Shown here: positions 21,227 through 30,719 of the stretch, one piece after another
How positions within the stretch are numbered: position 1 is the stretch's first letter
Layout of the letters: every line of letters begins with the position of its first letter
NCBI GenBank assembly: GCA_963921195.1
Contig: OY992537.1
Coordinates: 79,138,426-79,202,425 of the forward strand
Direction: 5' to 3'
DNA length: 64,000 bases
Origin: Pegoplata infirma
Taxonomy: Eukaryota; Arthropoda; Insecta; Diptera; Anthomyiidae
The notes under the pieces: generated by a model
The model's input: the letters and a program-made list of their open reading frames with translations, nothing else
What the model was told of the DNA's origin: nothing
Database searches by the model: none
Made by a program: the position numbers and the translations under genes

Positions 21227-22982
21227 CACAGTGGGTTCGATGGTACCCAAAATGGCGATTAATTCAGATAAGCAGTAGTTTTAGAATATTATATTTTTTT
21301 ATTGATGACATAATATAAACACGTAAAAATACACATTTTGGAAAAAAAAAATTGGAAAAAAAATTTTTTTTTAACCCTTTAGGCGTTTTTTTATTTTTCG
21401 GAAAAAAGGGTTATAGTTCACAATTTTTGCTGTAACTTTGGAATGAAAAGCGATAAATTAATAAAAAAAAATGGAAATTAAAGTGCACATAATGTGCTCT
21501 CAAAGTAATTAAAGAAAGAACGCATAATATGTATTTATATTATTATAATTTTTTTTTAAAATCCAATTTTTGTTTTTCACAAAATCTCATAAATGTACAA
21601 ATTTATCTGAAAAAAGTGATTTATGGGAATATTATAGTTTTTTATTAAGGAATTATCATAAATTCATAAAAACACAGCATTTTAGAAAAAAAAAATTTAA
21701 CAAAAAAAATTTTTTTTTAATCTTTTAGTCGTTTTTTATGTTTTTGGAAAAAAAAAACGAAACCCTTGAACATGTAATAAAGCTACAAAAAACAAATGGA
21801 GGAGACGTTTTTTTCGCGTAGGGGGGGGGGTTTACCGGGAGACTATGGGGGACACCTTCCCCTCGCGATAAACGTTGCCAAAAAAATAGATGTCAGTTTT
21901 TGCACCTAATTAATACAAATTTATCATTATTTAAATTATTTTTTCTATACACGCCCCCAAAAAGGGGCGGACCGAAAAAATTGGTATTCCTGATCCCCCT
22001 TGGTTCAAATTCAGGTCGATGAACTTCATATGGCATTAAAATGTTTCATTTATTGAACAAATATACAAATTAAACTTGTAAAAAAATATTTTTCTGGGGT
22101 AGTTTTAGTTCGTCAGGGGGGAACTTTTTCCCCCCTGGTCCGATTTTGCTCGTTCAAGAACTTAACCAGCCTATGATCATTATACATATTTGTGACAAAC
22201 TTCAGGATTCTAGCTCTTGTTTTATGTACTTTATGGTGTGCTCAACAACAGACGGACGGACGGACACACGGTTAGTCACAGAATGTCTTAGAATCGATCA
22301 GTGATCAATAATATACACTTTGTTGGGTCCTAGACCCATATTTCGATGCGTTACATATGGAATGACAAAGTGAGTGTAAGCCCATACTGTAGTTGATGGG
22401 TATAAACACACATATAATGGATTTGTTTAATAAATGATACCCAGACTTTTTACATAAAAATGGGAATAAAAAAAAGGGCCGGGCATTGTCCGAACTTTTT
22501 TTTCTTTTAAATAAAAGCTGATATCCTATGCTTTTTTGAAATCCACAAAACTAAATCCAACTATTACTAACTTAATATGTGTGGCCCATTAAATATGGAA
22601 AATATCCCAATTTTGGACCCTTTTTAAAAAAATTATTAAAAACATTGAGACACAATTTTTATAAACAAAAAAAATTTAAAAATTTAGCTTAATCCCTGGT
22701 GTTTATGGTTCCATTATAAGAGATTTTCTTTTAAAACACTTAATACCACTAATAATCGCTTAAATTGTAAAAAATTTCAATTTTTTTACTTTTTTCAAAA
22801 ACTGCAATAATTTGTTAACTTTGACAGCTCACCGAAAAAAAAGTAAACAACTTAGTTGATTGATTTTGATAACTAGTGTTGCAGAATTTTATCTACTTTT
22901 ACCCCATACCAAATTTTATAACAAAAACTTCATTTATAAATTTCAATTAATCGCCACTTTGGCATCATTTGAACCCAATGTG
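21227..22982. mobile_element. Transib-like non-autonomous element 2
   Basis: The left end is CACAGTGGGTTCGATGGT and the right end, inverted, is CACATTGGGTTCAAATGAT. The similarity continues for about 40 bp to GGCGATTAATT on both sides. CAGTG is duplicated on the flanks (21222-21226, 22983-22987). A 5-bp target duplication with ends of the type CACWRTG is the Transib signature. There is no transposase ORF. A DINE-like copy is nested inside at about 21780-22405. Confidence 0.75.
21780..22405 (+). mobile_element. DINE-like repeat D5 inside the Transib-like element
   Basis: It shares wording with D15: the GGGGGACACCTTCCCCTCGCG block, ACGCCCCCAAAAAGGGGCGG, GGTCGATGAACTTCATATGGCATTAA-like text, GGGGGGAACTTTTTCCCCCC, an ACAGACGGACGGACGGAC microsatellite (about 22250-22267) and the AGTGATCAATAATATACACT core, ending near GATGGGTATAAAC. 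The 5' ACAAGTAAG hairpin end is degraded. Confidence 0.65.
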
Positions 22983-23049
22983 CAGTGGTTCAAAAGTTAT
23001 TAGCAAAAACGTGAATGTTTTATAAACATTAGTAAGTCAAACAAATATT

Positions 23050-23180
23050 TTACAACGTATTTTTGTCACTCAAAAATATTTTACACTCAAAAATATTTTT
23101 ACACTTAAAAGAAAAAAAAAATACACTCGAAAAAAATTGTACACTCAAACAAATTTTACACTAAAAAAAAAATTTAGTAA
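23050..23180. repeat. Short TACACTCAAAAATATTT tandem block
   Basis: Six or so imperfect units of TACACTCAAAAAATTTT lie inside D4 near its 5' end. The same wording, inverted, occurs within D6 at 24150-24220 and 27240-27310. It may be a family-specific tandem segment, or clustered MITE ends of the CACTCAAAAA type. Confidence 0.6.
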
Positions 23181-24368
23181 ATAATTTTTTTTTTTTCAAA
23201 AATTACTAAAAAAAAGTTTTTTTACACAAAATAAAATATTTTTCATCAACAAATTTTTTTTTACGTTAGAAAATTTACTTAAGAAGGGCATTGTGGAGGG
23301 TATACATAGATTCGGCCAAGTCGAATTTAACTTTTCTACTTGTTTTACTATTTTATAAATTTCACCAAATATTACAGAAACAAAATAATTTTGTGAATTT
23401 AGGTCTTTATATTTTCTTCTGTACATTTCGTCGATCGCCGGGCAAATTATGGTTCGTTTTGGTCTAAAAACTCTATGTTTAAATTTTTAGCCAAATCGGA
23501 CATAATTAAGCCGTGCCTTTGGGGGTTTAATTTCGCCCCAAAAAATAAAATTTCCCATACAAACCAAAAATTTTTTCGAATTTTTAATTTTTTATGTTTG
23601 TTTATTATTTTTCTTGAATAGCTTATTAACGACTAAAAATTTCATTCTGGTGGGATAAACCCTTCCACTTCAAAAATTAAAAAAAAAATTCTTTTTAGTT
23701 TTGACTTTTAAAGATTTTAGCTAAGATTTTGCTTTTAATGAAACATATCCACAAAAAAATCTTATTCCTATCTGTGAGATCTTTATCGTGTTCTGAAATG
23801 TATCAAAAAACAGAAAAAAATGAATTTTTTACCCTTATTTAAAATTTTATGTATTAACACAAAAAAAAAAAACACTTCTGTAGATTGCTTGGCAAATAAT
23901 CGTCCATTTTAGTCTAAGAACTCTATGTTAAAATTTTTAGCCAAATTGGACACTTTTAACCCGTGGTCCTGAGGGGTTAAAGTTTTTTGTACAAACAAAA
24001 AAAAAAACAAGTAGAAAAATTAAATTCGACTTGGTCGAATCTATGAATACCCTCCACAATGTTATCTGATAGTAATTTTCTAAAAAAAAAATTCAAAAAA
24101 TTGCATTACAAATTTTTTATTAGAAATATGTATATTATTTTGAGTCAAACTTTCTTTTAATCAATCAAATTTTTTTGAGTGTAAAATTTTTTGACTGTCA
24201 ACATTTTTTTGAGTCTGCCATTTCATTAAAAAAAAAAAAAAAACAAGTAAGAAAGCTATATTCGGCTGTGCCGAATCTTTAAATACCCTCCACCAATGTA
24301 ATGATTTAAAAAACAAAAAAGTTTGTTTTATTTATACCTCAGGAAATAACAAAGTACCAAAAAGTGTA

Positions 24369-25566
24369 CTTCCGGCACTTTTTATAAAAGGTACTTTCAA
24401 TAAAAGGTACTTTTTATAAAAGGTACTTTTAATAAAAGGTACTTTTTATAATAGGTACTTTTTATAAAGGATACTTTTATATAAAAGGTACTTTTTATAA
24501 AAGGTACTTTTTATAAAAGGTACTTTTTATAAAAGGTGCTTTTTATAAAAGGTACTTTTTATAAAAGGTACTTTTTATAAAAAGTACTTTTTATAAAAGG
24601 TACTTTTTATAAAAGGCACTTTTTATAAAAGGTACTTTTTATGAAAGGTACTTTTTATAAAGGGTACTTATTATAAAAGGTGCTTTTATAAATGGTACTT
24701 TTTATAAAAGGTACTTTTTATAAAAGGTACTTTTAATAAAAGGTACTTTTTATAAAAGGTACTTTTTATAAAAGCTACTTTTTATAAAAGGTACTTTTTA
24801 TAAAAGGTACTTTTTATAAAAGGTACTTTTTATAAAAGGTACTTTTTATAAAAGGTACTTTTTATAAAAGGTACTTTTTATAAAAGGTACTTTTTATAAA
24901 AGGTACTTTTTATAAAAGGTACTTTTTATAAAAGGTACTTTTTATAAAAGGTACTTTTTATAAAAGGTACTTTTTATAAAAGGTACTTTTTATAAAAGGT
25001 ACTTTTTATAAAAGGTACTTTTTATAAAGGTACCTTTTATAAAAGGTACTTTTATAAAAGGAACTTTTTATGAAAGATACTTTTTATAAAAGGAACTTTT
25101 TATAAAAGAAACTTTTTATAAAAGGTACTTTTTATAAAAGGTACATTTTATAAAAGGTACTTTTTATAAAAGGTACTTTTTATAAAAGGTACTTTTTATA
25201 AAAGGTACTTTTTATAAAAGGTACTTTTTATAAAAGGTACTTTTTATAAAAGGTACTTTTTATAAAAGGTACTTTTTATAAAAGGTACTTTTTATAAAAG
25301 GTACTTTTTATAAAAGGTACTTTTTATAAAAGGTACTTTTTATAAAAGGTACTTTTTATAAAAGGTACTTTTTATAAAGGTACCTTTTATAAAAGGTACT
25401 TTTATAAAAGGAACTTTTTATGAAAGGTACTTTTTATAAAAGGAACTTTTTATAAAAGAAACTTTTTATAAAAGGTACTTTTTATAAAAGGTACATTTTA
25501 TAAAAGGTACTTTTTATAAAAGGTACATTTTATAAAAGGTACTTTTTATAAAAGGTACTTTTTGAA
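24369..25566. repeat. 16-bp tandem array, about 75 units
   Basis: The unit is GGTACTTTTTATAAAA. Most units are identical, with variants such as GGAAC, GATAC, GGTGC and shortened units near the left end. A stretch of variants at 25021-25155 is repeated almost unchanged at 25371-25505, a 350-bp offset, showing that a block of about 22 units was duplicated as a whole. Each unit holds two self-complementary cores (GGTAC and TTTTATAAAA). Confidence 0.95.
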
Positions 25567-25639
25567 AACGGTACAGAATTTTCGGAACGTACTTGTTCCA
25601 GAATGTTTTATTTCACTAAAGGATCCTACATTTAAATTT

Positions 25640-26350
25640 CAAGTTTGAATAACCATTATTTCAGTAAATAAAAAAAAAGTACCAAAGGTACTTTTTTTAC
25701 CCCCGTAGAATCAACATTGGCTAAAAACGCGCCTTAGTGAATCTTTTTTCCGGGAGGTGAACCGACATTGCAAATTTCAAATTTCTAGTACCATTATTTA
25801 AGAAATATAAAATGTAATAAAAGTACATATTTTTACCCTTTTTACCCTATAAGAATCATCATTGGCAAAAACCCAGCCTTAAATTCGGGAGGTGAACATA
25901 CAGTCCAAATTTCAAGTATATGTGACAATTTTTTAAGGAAATATAAAAAGTACCAAAAGTACAGATTTTTACCCTTTTTACCCCCTTGGAATCAACATTG
26001 GCAACAATCCAGCCGTACTGGATCTATATTCCAGGATGTGAACATACTGTCCAAGTTTTAAGTTTCTATGACCATTATTTCAGGAGATATAAAAAGCACC
26101 AAAAGTACAGTTTTTTACCCTTTTTAACCCATTAGAATCAACACTGGCAAAAATCCAGCCTTAATGGATCTATATTCCGGGAGGTTAACATACAGTCCAA
26201 ATTTCAAGTCTCTATGATCATTAATCACGATATTTAAAAAGTACCAAAAGTACAGTTTTTGTCCCCTTTATCGCCTTAGAATTAACCTTGGCAAAACTCC
26301 AGCCATAGTGGATCTATATTTGGACCTACAGTCCAAATTTCAAGTCTCTA
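25640..26350. repeat. ~145-bp tandem array, five diverged units
   Basis: GAATCAACATTGGC-type landmarks start at 25708, 25853, 25989, 26135 and 26279 (spacings 145, 136, 146, 144). Each unit also has GTACCAAAAGTACA, TTTTTACCC, ATCTATATTCCGGGAGGT and AGTCCAAATTTCAAGT. Units differ by many substitutions, so the array is older than the neighbouring 16-bp array. GTAC cores occur in both arrays. Confidence 0.9.
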
Positions 26351-27020
26351 GCTTCAGCAGTTTGGGCTGGGCGATGATGAATGAGTATGCCAGTCAGTCA
26401 GTCACATTGCTCTTTTATATATATTTGGGCGATTTTTGCCAAAAAGTTTATTTCTGTTTTTTATTATTTAACAAAATTTATTTTTTTTAAATTAAAATAT
26501 TTTTTTTTTTAAGAAATCTAAACAAAAGTGAATTTTGGCGATATTTTACATCCGAGTTTGCGACAAAGCCAAAAAAAGTCTGGCAACCCCGTCAATATGA
26601 CGAAGCAAAAAAAAGGGATACAAAGCATGTGTGTCATGCTTTGTACATACAAATGATTATCAATGAAAACTTTTTAAAATATTTTTTTTATTATTTCTTA
26701 AAGAACTTTTTTCTTAAAAAACATTTTTAAATTAAATTTAAATATTGTTTTACATATTTTTAAGCTTTTTTGTAAAGATTTTTTTCCTTTTTCTCAGTTT
26801 TTTTTTTTTTCATTTCCGTTTGTATTTACACAAAATATGAGTTAATTTAGGGTTATGTTAAAAAAAATAATGACTTTTTTTACGAATTCACTCATAACTT
26901 TTAAAATACTTAACCGATTTACAAAAAAAATACAGTAGAGTCTGCCTGGATAAATTCCGCAACTTTTGGTATCCCAAGCGTTTAAATCGGTTCCGTATTA
27001 TTGCCAAAAACGTGATTTCA

Positions 27021-27039
27021 ACAGACAGACAGACAGACG

Positions 27040-27094
<55 letters not shown>

Positions 27095-27098
27095 GGAC
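27021..27098. repeat. GACA/GGAC (GTCY) microsatellite of D7
   Basis: About 19 tetranucleotide units of ACAG with some ACGG interruptions occupy the place where the other DINE-like copies have it. The peptide of repeated SVCL predicted here is an artefact. Confidence 0.95.
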
Positions 27099-27979
27099 AT
27101 CGCTAGATCGACTTAAAATCGATCAAGGATCATGAATATATATACTTTATGGGGTCCTAAACCAATATTTCAATGTGTTACATACGGAATGACAAACTTA
27201 TATATACCCTCTATCACTAAGTGGAGGGTATAATAATAATGTGTACATTTTTTTTTTGGGTGTAACATTTTTTTTGAGTGTAAATATTTTTTTAGTGTAC
27301 AATTTCTTTGAGTAACAAATTACTTTGTAAAATATTTTTGTTGTTTTATACCTATATGTAATACAAAAATAACTATTTCACATATTTTCCTTGTTTATAT
27401 TACCATCCTCTTCTTTAAAAACCAAAAACAAATTAACATTCAATCATACACATACTTTATTTGATTTTTTCCCGTTACATACAGTTACACTAACAATAAC
27501 AAACAATAACAAATATTTACTTGTCTAACAACTAAACTGCACCCCACGAGTCGTGGGTCACGACAAGAAAACAAACAACAACAAGTTTTACAAAACTGGT
27601 ATTTCACCATGCTTTTAAAACTTGTTTAACGAGTTTTCAACAGTTTAAGGTGAAACAAATCTGAAATTCAGTGCTTTGCTTATAACTTTTGAACCACTGA
27701 ACCGATTTTGCTAAAATTCAAAACCAAACAGCCTTGGGGAACGACAAATATACATGCTGAGCTTCAGCCCCCTCAGAATTGTCTTTCGAAAGTTATAGTG
27801 GTTTTAATCTTGTAAATTCGAAAAATACCCTTGCCGAAATTTACTATTTTGCTCATTACTTTTAAACCACTGGACCGATTTCGCTGGATTGCAATACCAA
27901 CCTGACCCGGTAAATGGAGAACATATATGTCAAACTTCAGGAGCCTCCGTAAAGTCTTTCAAAAGTTAGCGTGTTTTCA

Positions 27980-27980
<1 letters not shown>

Positions 27981-28010
<30 letters not shown>

Positions 28011-28041
28011 GACGGACGGACGGACGGACGGACGGACGGAC
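27981..28041. repeat. GACA then GGAC microsatellite of D6
   Basis: Units switch cleanly from GACA to GGAC half-way, the transition (A to G) typical of a GTCY tract. Confidence 0.95.
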
Positions 28042-28733
28042 ATCGCTAGATCGACTTAAAATCGATCAAGGATCATGAATATATATACTTTATGGGGTCC
28101 TAGACCAATATTTCGATGTGTTACAAACGGAATGACAAACTTATATATACCCTCTATCACTAGAGTGGAGGGTATAAAAAAATTCGGGGCCAAACTTTAA
28201 CCCCCCAGCGGCACGGGTTAAAATTGTCCGATTTAGCTTAAAACTTAAATATGGAGTTTTTAAACCAAAACGATCCACGATTTTTCCGGAAATCGACTAG
28301 TTTTTTTTTTTGATAAAACAAAAAGTGGGAAAAAGATTTTTTTTTTGCATTTTTTACTGATTTTTTAAAACATTCTAGTACACGATAAAAAATCCTTTTA
28401 AAATCCTTTAAAGTCAAAACATAAAAAAAAAAATTTAAAACATTTTTAGAGTAAGACCTCAATGTCACTAAATTTTTCTTTTCGAAGTCAATTTTAAAGC
28501 GGAAGGGTTTATCCCACCAAAATTAAATTTTTAGTCGTTAATATGTTAATCAAGTAAAAGAATGATTAAAAAAAATTAAAAAAAAAATGTCGGTTTGTAT
28601 GGGAAAAAAGTTTTTTGGTTCAAAACTTTAACCCCCTAAAGGCACGGGGTTATTTTTTCCGATTTGGCTAAAAATTTAAGCAGAGAGTTTTTAGACCAAA
28701 CCGAACCATAATTTACCCGGCGATCGACGAAAT

Positions 28734-29365
28734 TCGAAAAAATTCATTATTTGTGTAGTCTGGTTTAAAACCTAATTTTCCAATTACTTTAACAGAAAAA
28801 AATGAAAAAACTTTACTTCCCTGCAAAAACTTTGTTTTTGTGATTTTTTGATTTTAGGGTTAACAAACACGTCTGCTTTAACTTTGGCTCTGGAAAGCTT
28901 AGGGGAAATATCGCCTTTCTTAAAATTATTTGGTGACCACGCCCACCAAAAGGAACGGTGGAAAAAACAAGAGCTTTTTCTTATACCCTCTTCCCAATTT
29001 TTACCTCATCAGCTGCTTTTGGTATACATTTTTTTTAATGTGTTTTAGAAAGTCAAAAATCCTTAAGAATAAGCAATTTTTTCAGAGTTTGTGTTGGGGG
29101 AAATTTTTCCCCCCAGTACCGATTTTGCCCGCCTTCAAATTAAACCAGCGCAGGACTCTAACACATATTCCTAACAAGGGTCAGCCCTCTATCTCTTTTA
29201 AGACTTTATCGTGCTTTAAACAGACAGATTTACAGACAGACATAACAAAGTTTTAGATTTTTCTTCATTTTTTCTGAGATATTAAACAGAATAAAATAGT
29301 GGCGACCCAGACTCAGAACTTTAACTTTCAAAATTTTTTACATAGTTTTTTCTGAGATATTTAAC
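28734..29365 (+). repeat. Degraded DINE-like fragment D11 and flanks
   Basis: At about 28893-29255 the order AAATATCGCC, GGTGACCACGCCCACCAAAA, ACAAGAGC, TATACCCTC, GGGGGAAATTTTTCCCCCC, GATTTTGCCCGCC, ACAGACAGA follows the D5/D15 type but is worn and partly rearranged. ORFs of 66 and 108 codons over it are not credible. Confidence 0.5.
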
Positions 29366-29571
29366 TAGGGCTGTCAAACGGGATCGGTTTTTTAAAATCC
29401 CGGGATTCGGGATTTGAAAATCGAAATCCCGGGATCCCGGGATTTTTCGGGATTACGGGATTTTTCGGGATCTCGGGATTGTTCGGGATTTTTCGGGATT
29501 AAATTTCTTTGATTATAAAAGTAAAAAAATAGTAGACTCTTTATGTTTCAATTTAATTATGCATATTAAGG

Positions 29572-29650
29572 GGGCTACTGTGGGTTAGTTGGTAGCGTGC
29601 TAGCCTATTAAGAAGGGAGTCGTGGGTTTGACTCCCACGAAAACCCTTGG
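29572..29650 (+). other. tRNA-like module 1 in hAT MITE
   Basis: An A-box-like TGGGTTAGTTGGTAGCG is followed by a perfect 5-bp T-arm, GTGGG-TTTGACT-CCCAC. The anticodon arm does not pair well and the acceptor stem is weak, so a functional tRNA is unlikely. A tRNA-derived SINE head or pol III promoter relic is more probable. Confidence 0.55.
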
Positions 29651-30117
29651 GTCGATTTCGCTACAACGAAATTATCCAAAAAAATTATTTCTAATTATTC
29701 TGATTGTTATTTAAAGGCAATTAAAAAATTAAGTATACGCCACTTATGCAGTTTTCAAGTAATTGTTATTAAATATTTAGCAATGAACTAAAAAAAGCCT
29801 TGAGGGGTGGGTTTATTATGGAAAACTACAACTTTAATATGCTTTTGGTTTCACCCCATTCCGATTGTTGCTCTGTATTAGTTAAAACTAATTTGAAGAA
29901 AACTTAAAATAATAAAAACATTTAAAGGAGAAAAGTAATAATATAATACATTAGACTAAATTTTTTTTGTATAAAAAATTTTTTTCTTCCAATTTTGAAC
30001 GTCCGGGAGAATTTGTATTCTCCTACGCCTAAAACTTATGTGGATTAAATTTACTTCGATTAAAGTTTCGGTTTTTTAGAAAATGTTCGCCAAAACCTGC
30101 AATCTTTGGTCAAAGGG

Positions 30118-30203
30118 CTGCGTGACTGTGGCTTTATGGTTAGTGCGTTGGACTATTGTTCAGCAAGCCTGGGAGAATTCTCAGTTCAGCCAAATTCGTG
30201 GCC
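30118..30203 (+). other. tRNA-like module 2 in hAT MITE
   Basis: An A-box-like TGGCTTTATGGTTAGTGCG and a weak B-box-like CTCAGTTCAGCCAA lie about 45 bp apart. It is more decayed than module 1. Confidence 0.4.
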
Positions 30204-30428
30204 AGCTACGTTGAAAATTAAAAAACAAAATTAGATTTAATTTGTTTATGTAAATGTAACAATAATTGAACAAAATTGTATTTTTAAATATTAATTCTCA
30301 TACATTTTTAATATTTCAAAAATCCCGGGATTTGAGCTTAAAAATCCCGGGATTCGGGATTCATTTTATGACAAAAATCCCGGGATTTCGGGATTCGGGA
30401 TTTCGGGATTGACAGCCCTATATTTAAC

Positions 30429-30589
30429 AGAATAAAATAGTGGCGGCCCAGACTCAGACCTTTTTTAAAATTTGTTACATAGTGTTATTAACTACTGTGC
30501 ACCGTTGCGTATGATTGTTATTTAAAGACAATTACAAAATTAATCATACGCATAGTGTGACCTATCAACATGTGGAAAAATACAAAGCA
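30429..30589. other. Spacer resuming the sequence before the hAT insertion
   Basis: It repeats wording from just before the element (TGGCGACCCAGACTCAGA against TGGCGGCCCAGACTCAGA), so the hAT element entered one of two tandem copies of a short unknown repeat. Confidence 0.5.
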
Positions 30590-30719
30590 CACTAAAAAAC
30601 AAAACTAAATTAGGAAAAAATTTCTTTAAAAATTTTTCATGAAATTTCCTAAAATTTAGTTAAATTTATATAAAAAATGGGAAATTTTCTATGAGGAAAA
30701 AATTTTAGTTCATGTACAT

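Larger units (their letters stand above)
20805..23345 (-). mobile_element. DINE-like repeat D4, minus orientation, with a nested Transib-like element
   Basis: At low coordinates there is the terminal hairpin TATACCCTCCACTCTAGTGA, the TTATGGGGTC core inverted, CGATCTAGCGATGTCC and a GTCCGTCCGTCTGTCTG microsatellite (20915-20940). At high coordinates come GGAGGGTATACATAGATTCG, GGCCAAGTCGAATTTAA and TTTCTACTTGT. Internal blocks of about 165 bp (ACTTTTGAAAGACTTTACAG and ACTTTCGAAAAGCAATTCTG variants) are tandem relatives. The insert at 21227-22982 accounts for most of the middle. Confidence 0.75.
24241..27232 (+). mobile_element. DINE-like repeat D7 with central tandem arrays
   Basis: It starts ACAAGTAAGAAAGCTATATT with hairpin TTCGGCTGTGCCGAA and ends CTATCACTAAGTGGAGGGTA. 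Between lie a 16-bp array (24369-25566), a ~145-bp tandem array (25640-26350), a unique AT-rich segment, then a GTCY microsatellite and the conserved 3' core. Such central tandem repeats are known in some Drosophila DINE-type elements. The link is by layout only. Confidence 0.75.
24005..28176 (+). mobile_element. DINE-like repeat D6
   Basis: The 5' end is ACAAGTAGAAAAATTAAATT with the small hairpin TTCGACTTGGTCGAA and ATACCCTCCACAA. The 3' end is TATACCCTCTATCACTAGAG closing into TGGAGGGTATA. Near the 3' end two ~165-bp related blocks (TTGAACCACTGAACCGATTT and TTAAACCACTGGACCGATTT versions) precede a GACA/GGAC microsatellite (27981-28041), then CATCGCTAGATCGACTTAAA and the TTATGGGGTC core. 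D7 is inserted at 24241-27232. No Rep/helicase is encoded, so it would be non-autonomous. Confidence 0.75.
23425..28733. mobile_element. Foldback element with CGTCGATCGCCGGG ends, holding D6 and D7
   Basis: The left end ATTTCGTCGATCGCCGGGC and the right end GCCCGG-type CCCGGCGATCGACGAAAT are inverted copies. The arms (about 23425-23690 and 28490-28733) share GGTTCGTTTTGGTCTAAAAA, GCCAAATCGGA and GGGTTAAACCCTTCC-type blocks. A second inner pair (23870-23995 against 28177-28310) repeats the same text. D6 (24005-28176) is inserted in the middle. It has no coding content of its own. Confidence 0.7.
29366..30420. mobile_element. hAT MITE with CGGGATT word arrays and two tRNA-like modules
   Basis: The ends are TAGGGCTGTC and GACAGCCCTA with a perfect 8-bp duplication TATTTAAC (29358-29365, 30421-30428). 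About 120 bp next to each end is filled with AAATCCCGGGATTCGGG-type words in opposite orientation at the two ends. The 1055-bp element has the same plan and word as 16063-17234 with a slightly different TIR, so it is a sister subfamily. The core has tRNA-like modules at 29572-29650 and 30118-30203 instead of a transposase. Confidence 0.9.

Noticed and set aside
24369..25566. CRISPR-like array
   Set aside because: Units are contiguous 16-mers with no spacers, in a eukaryotic context.
26888..27100. 70-residue ORF rich in SVCL repeats
   Set aside because: It is the translation of a GTCY microsatellite in a DINE-like repeat.
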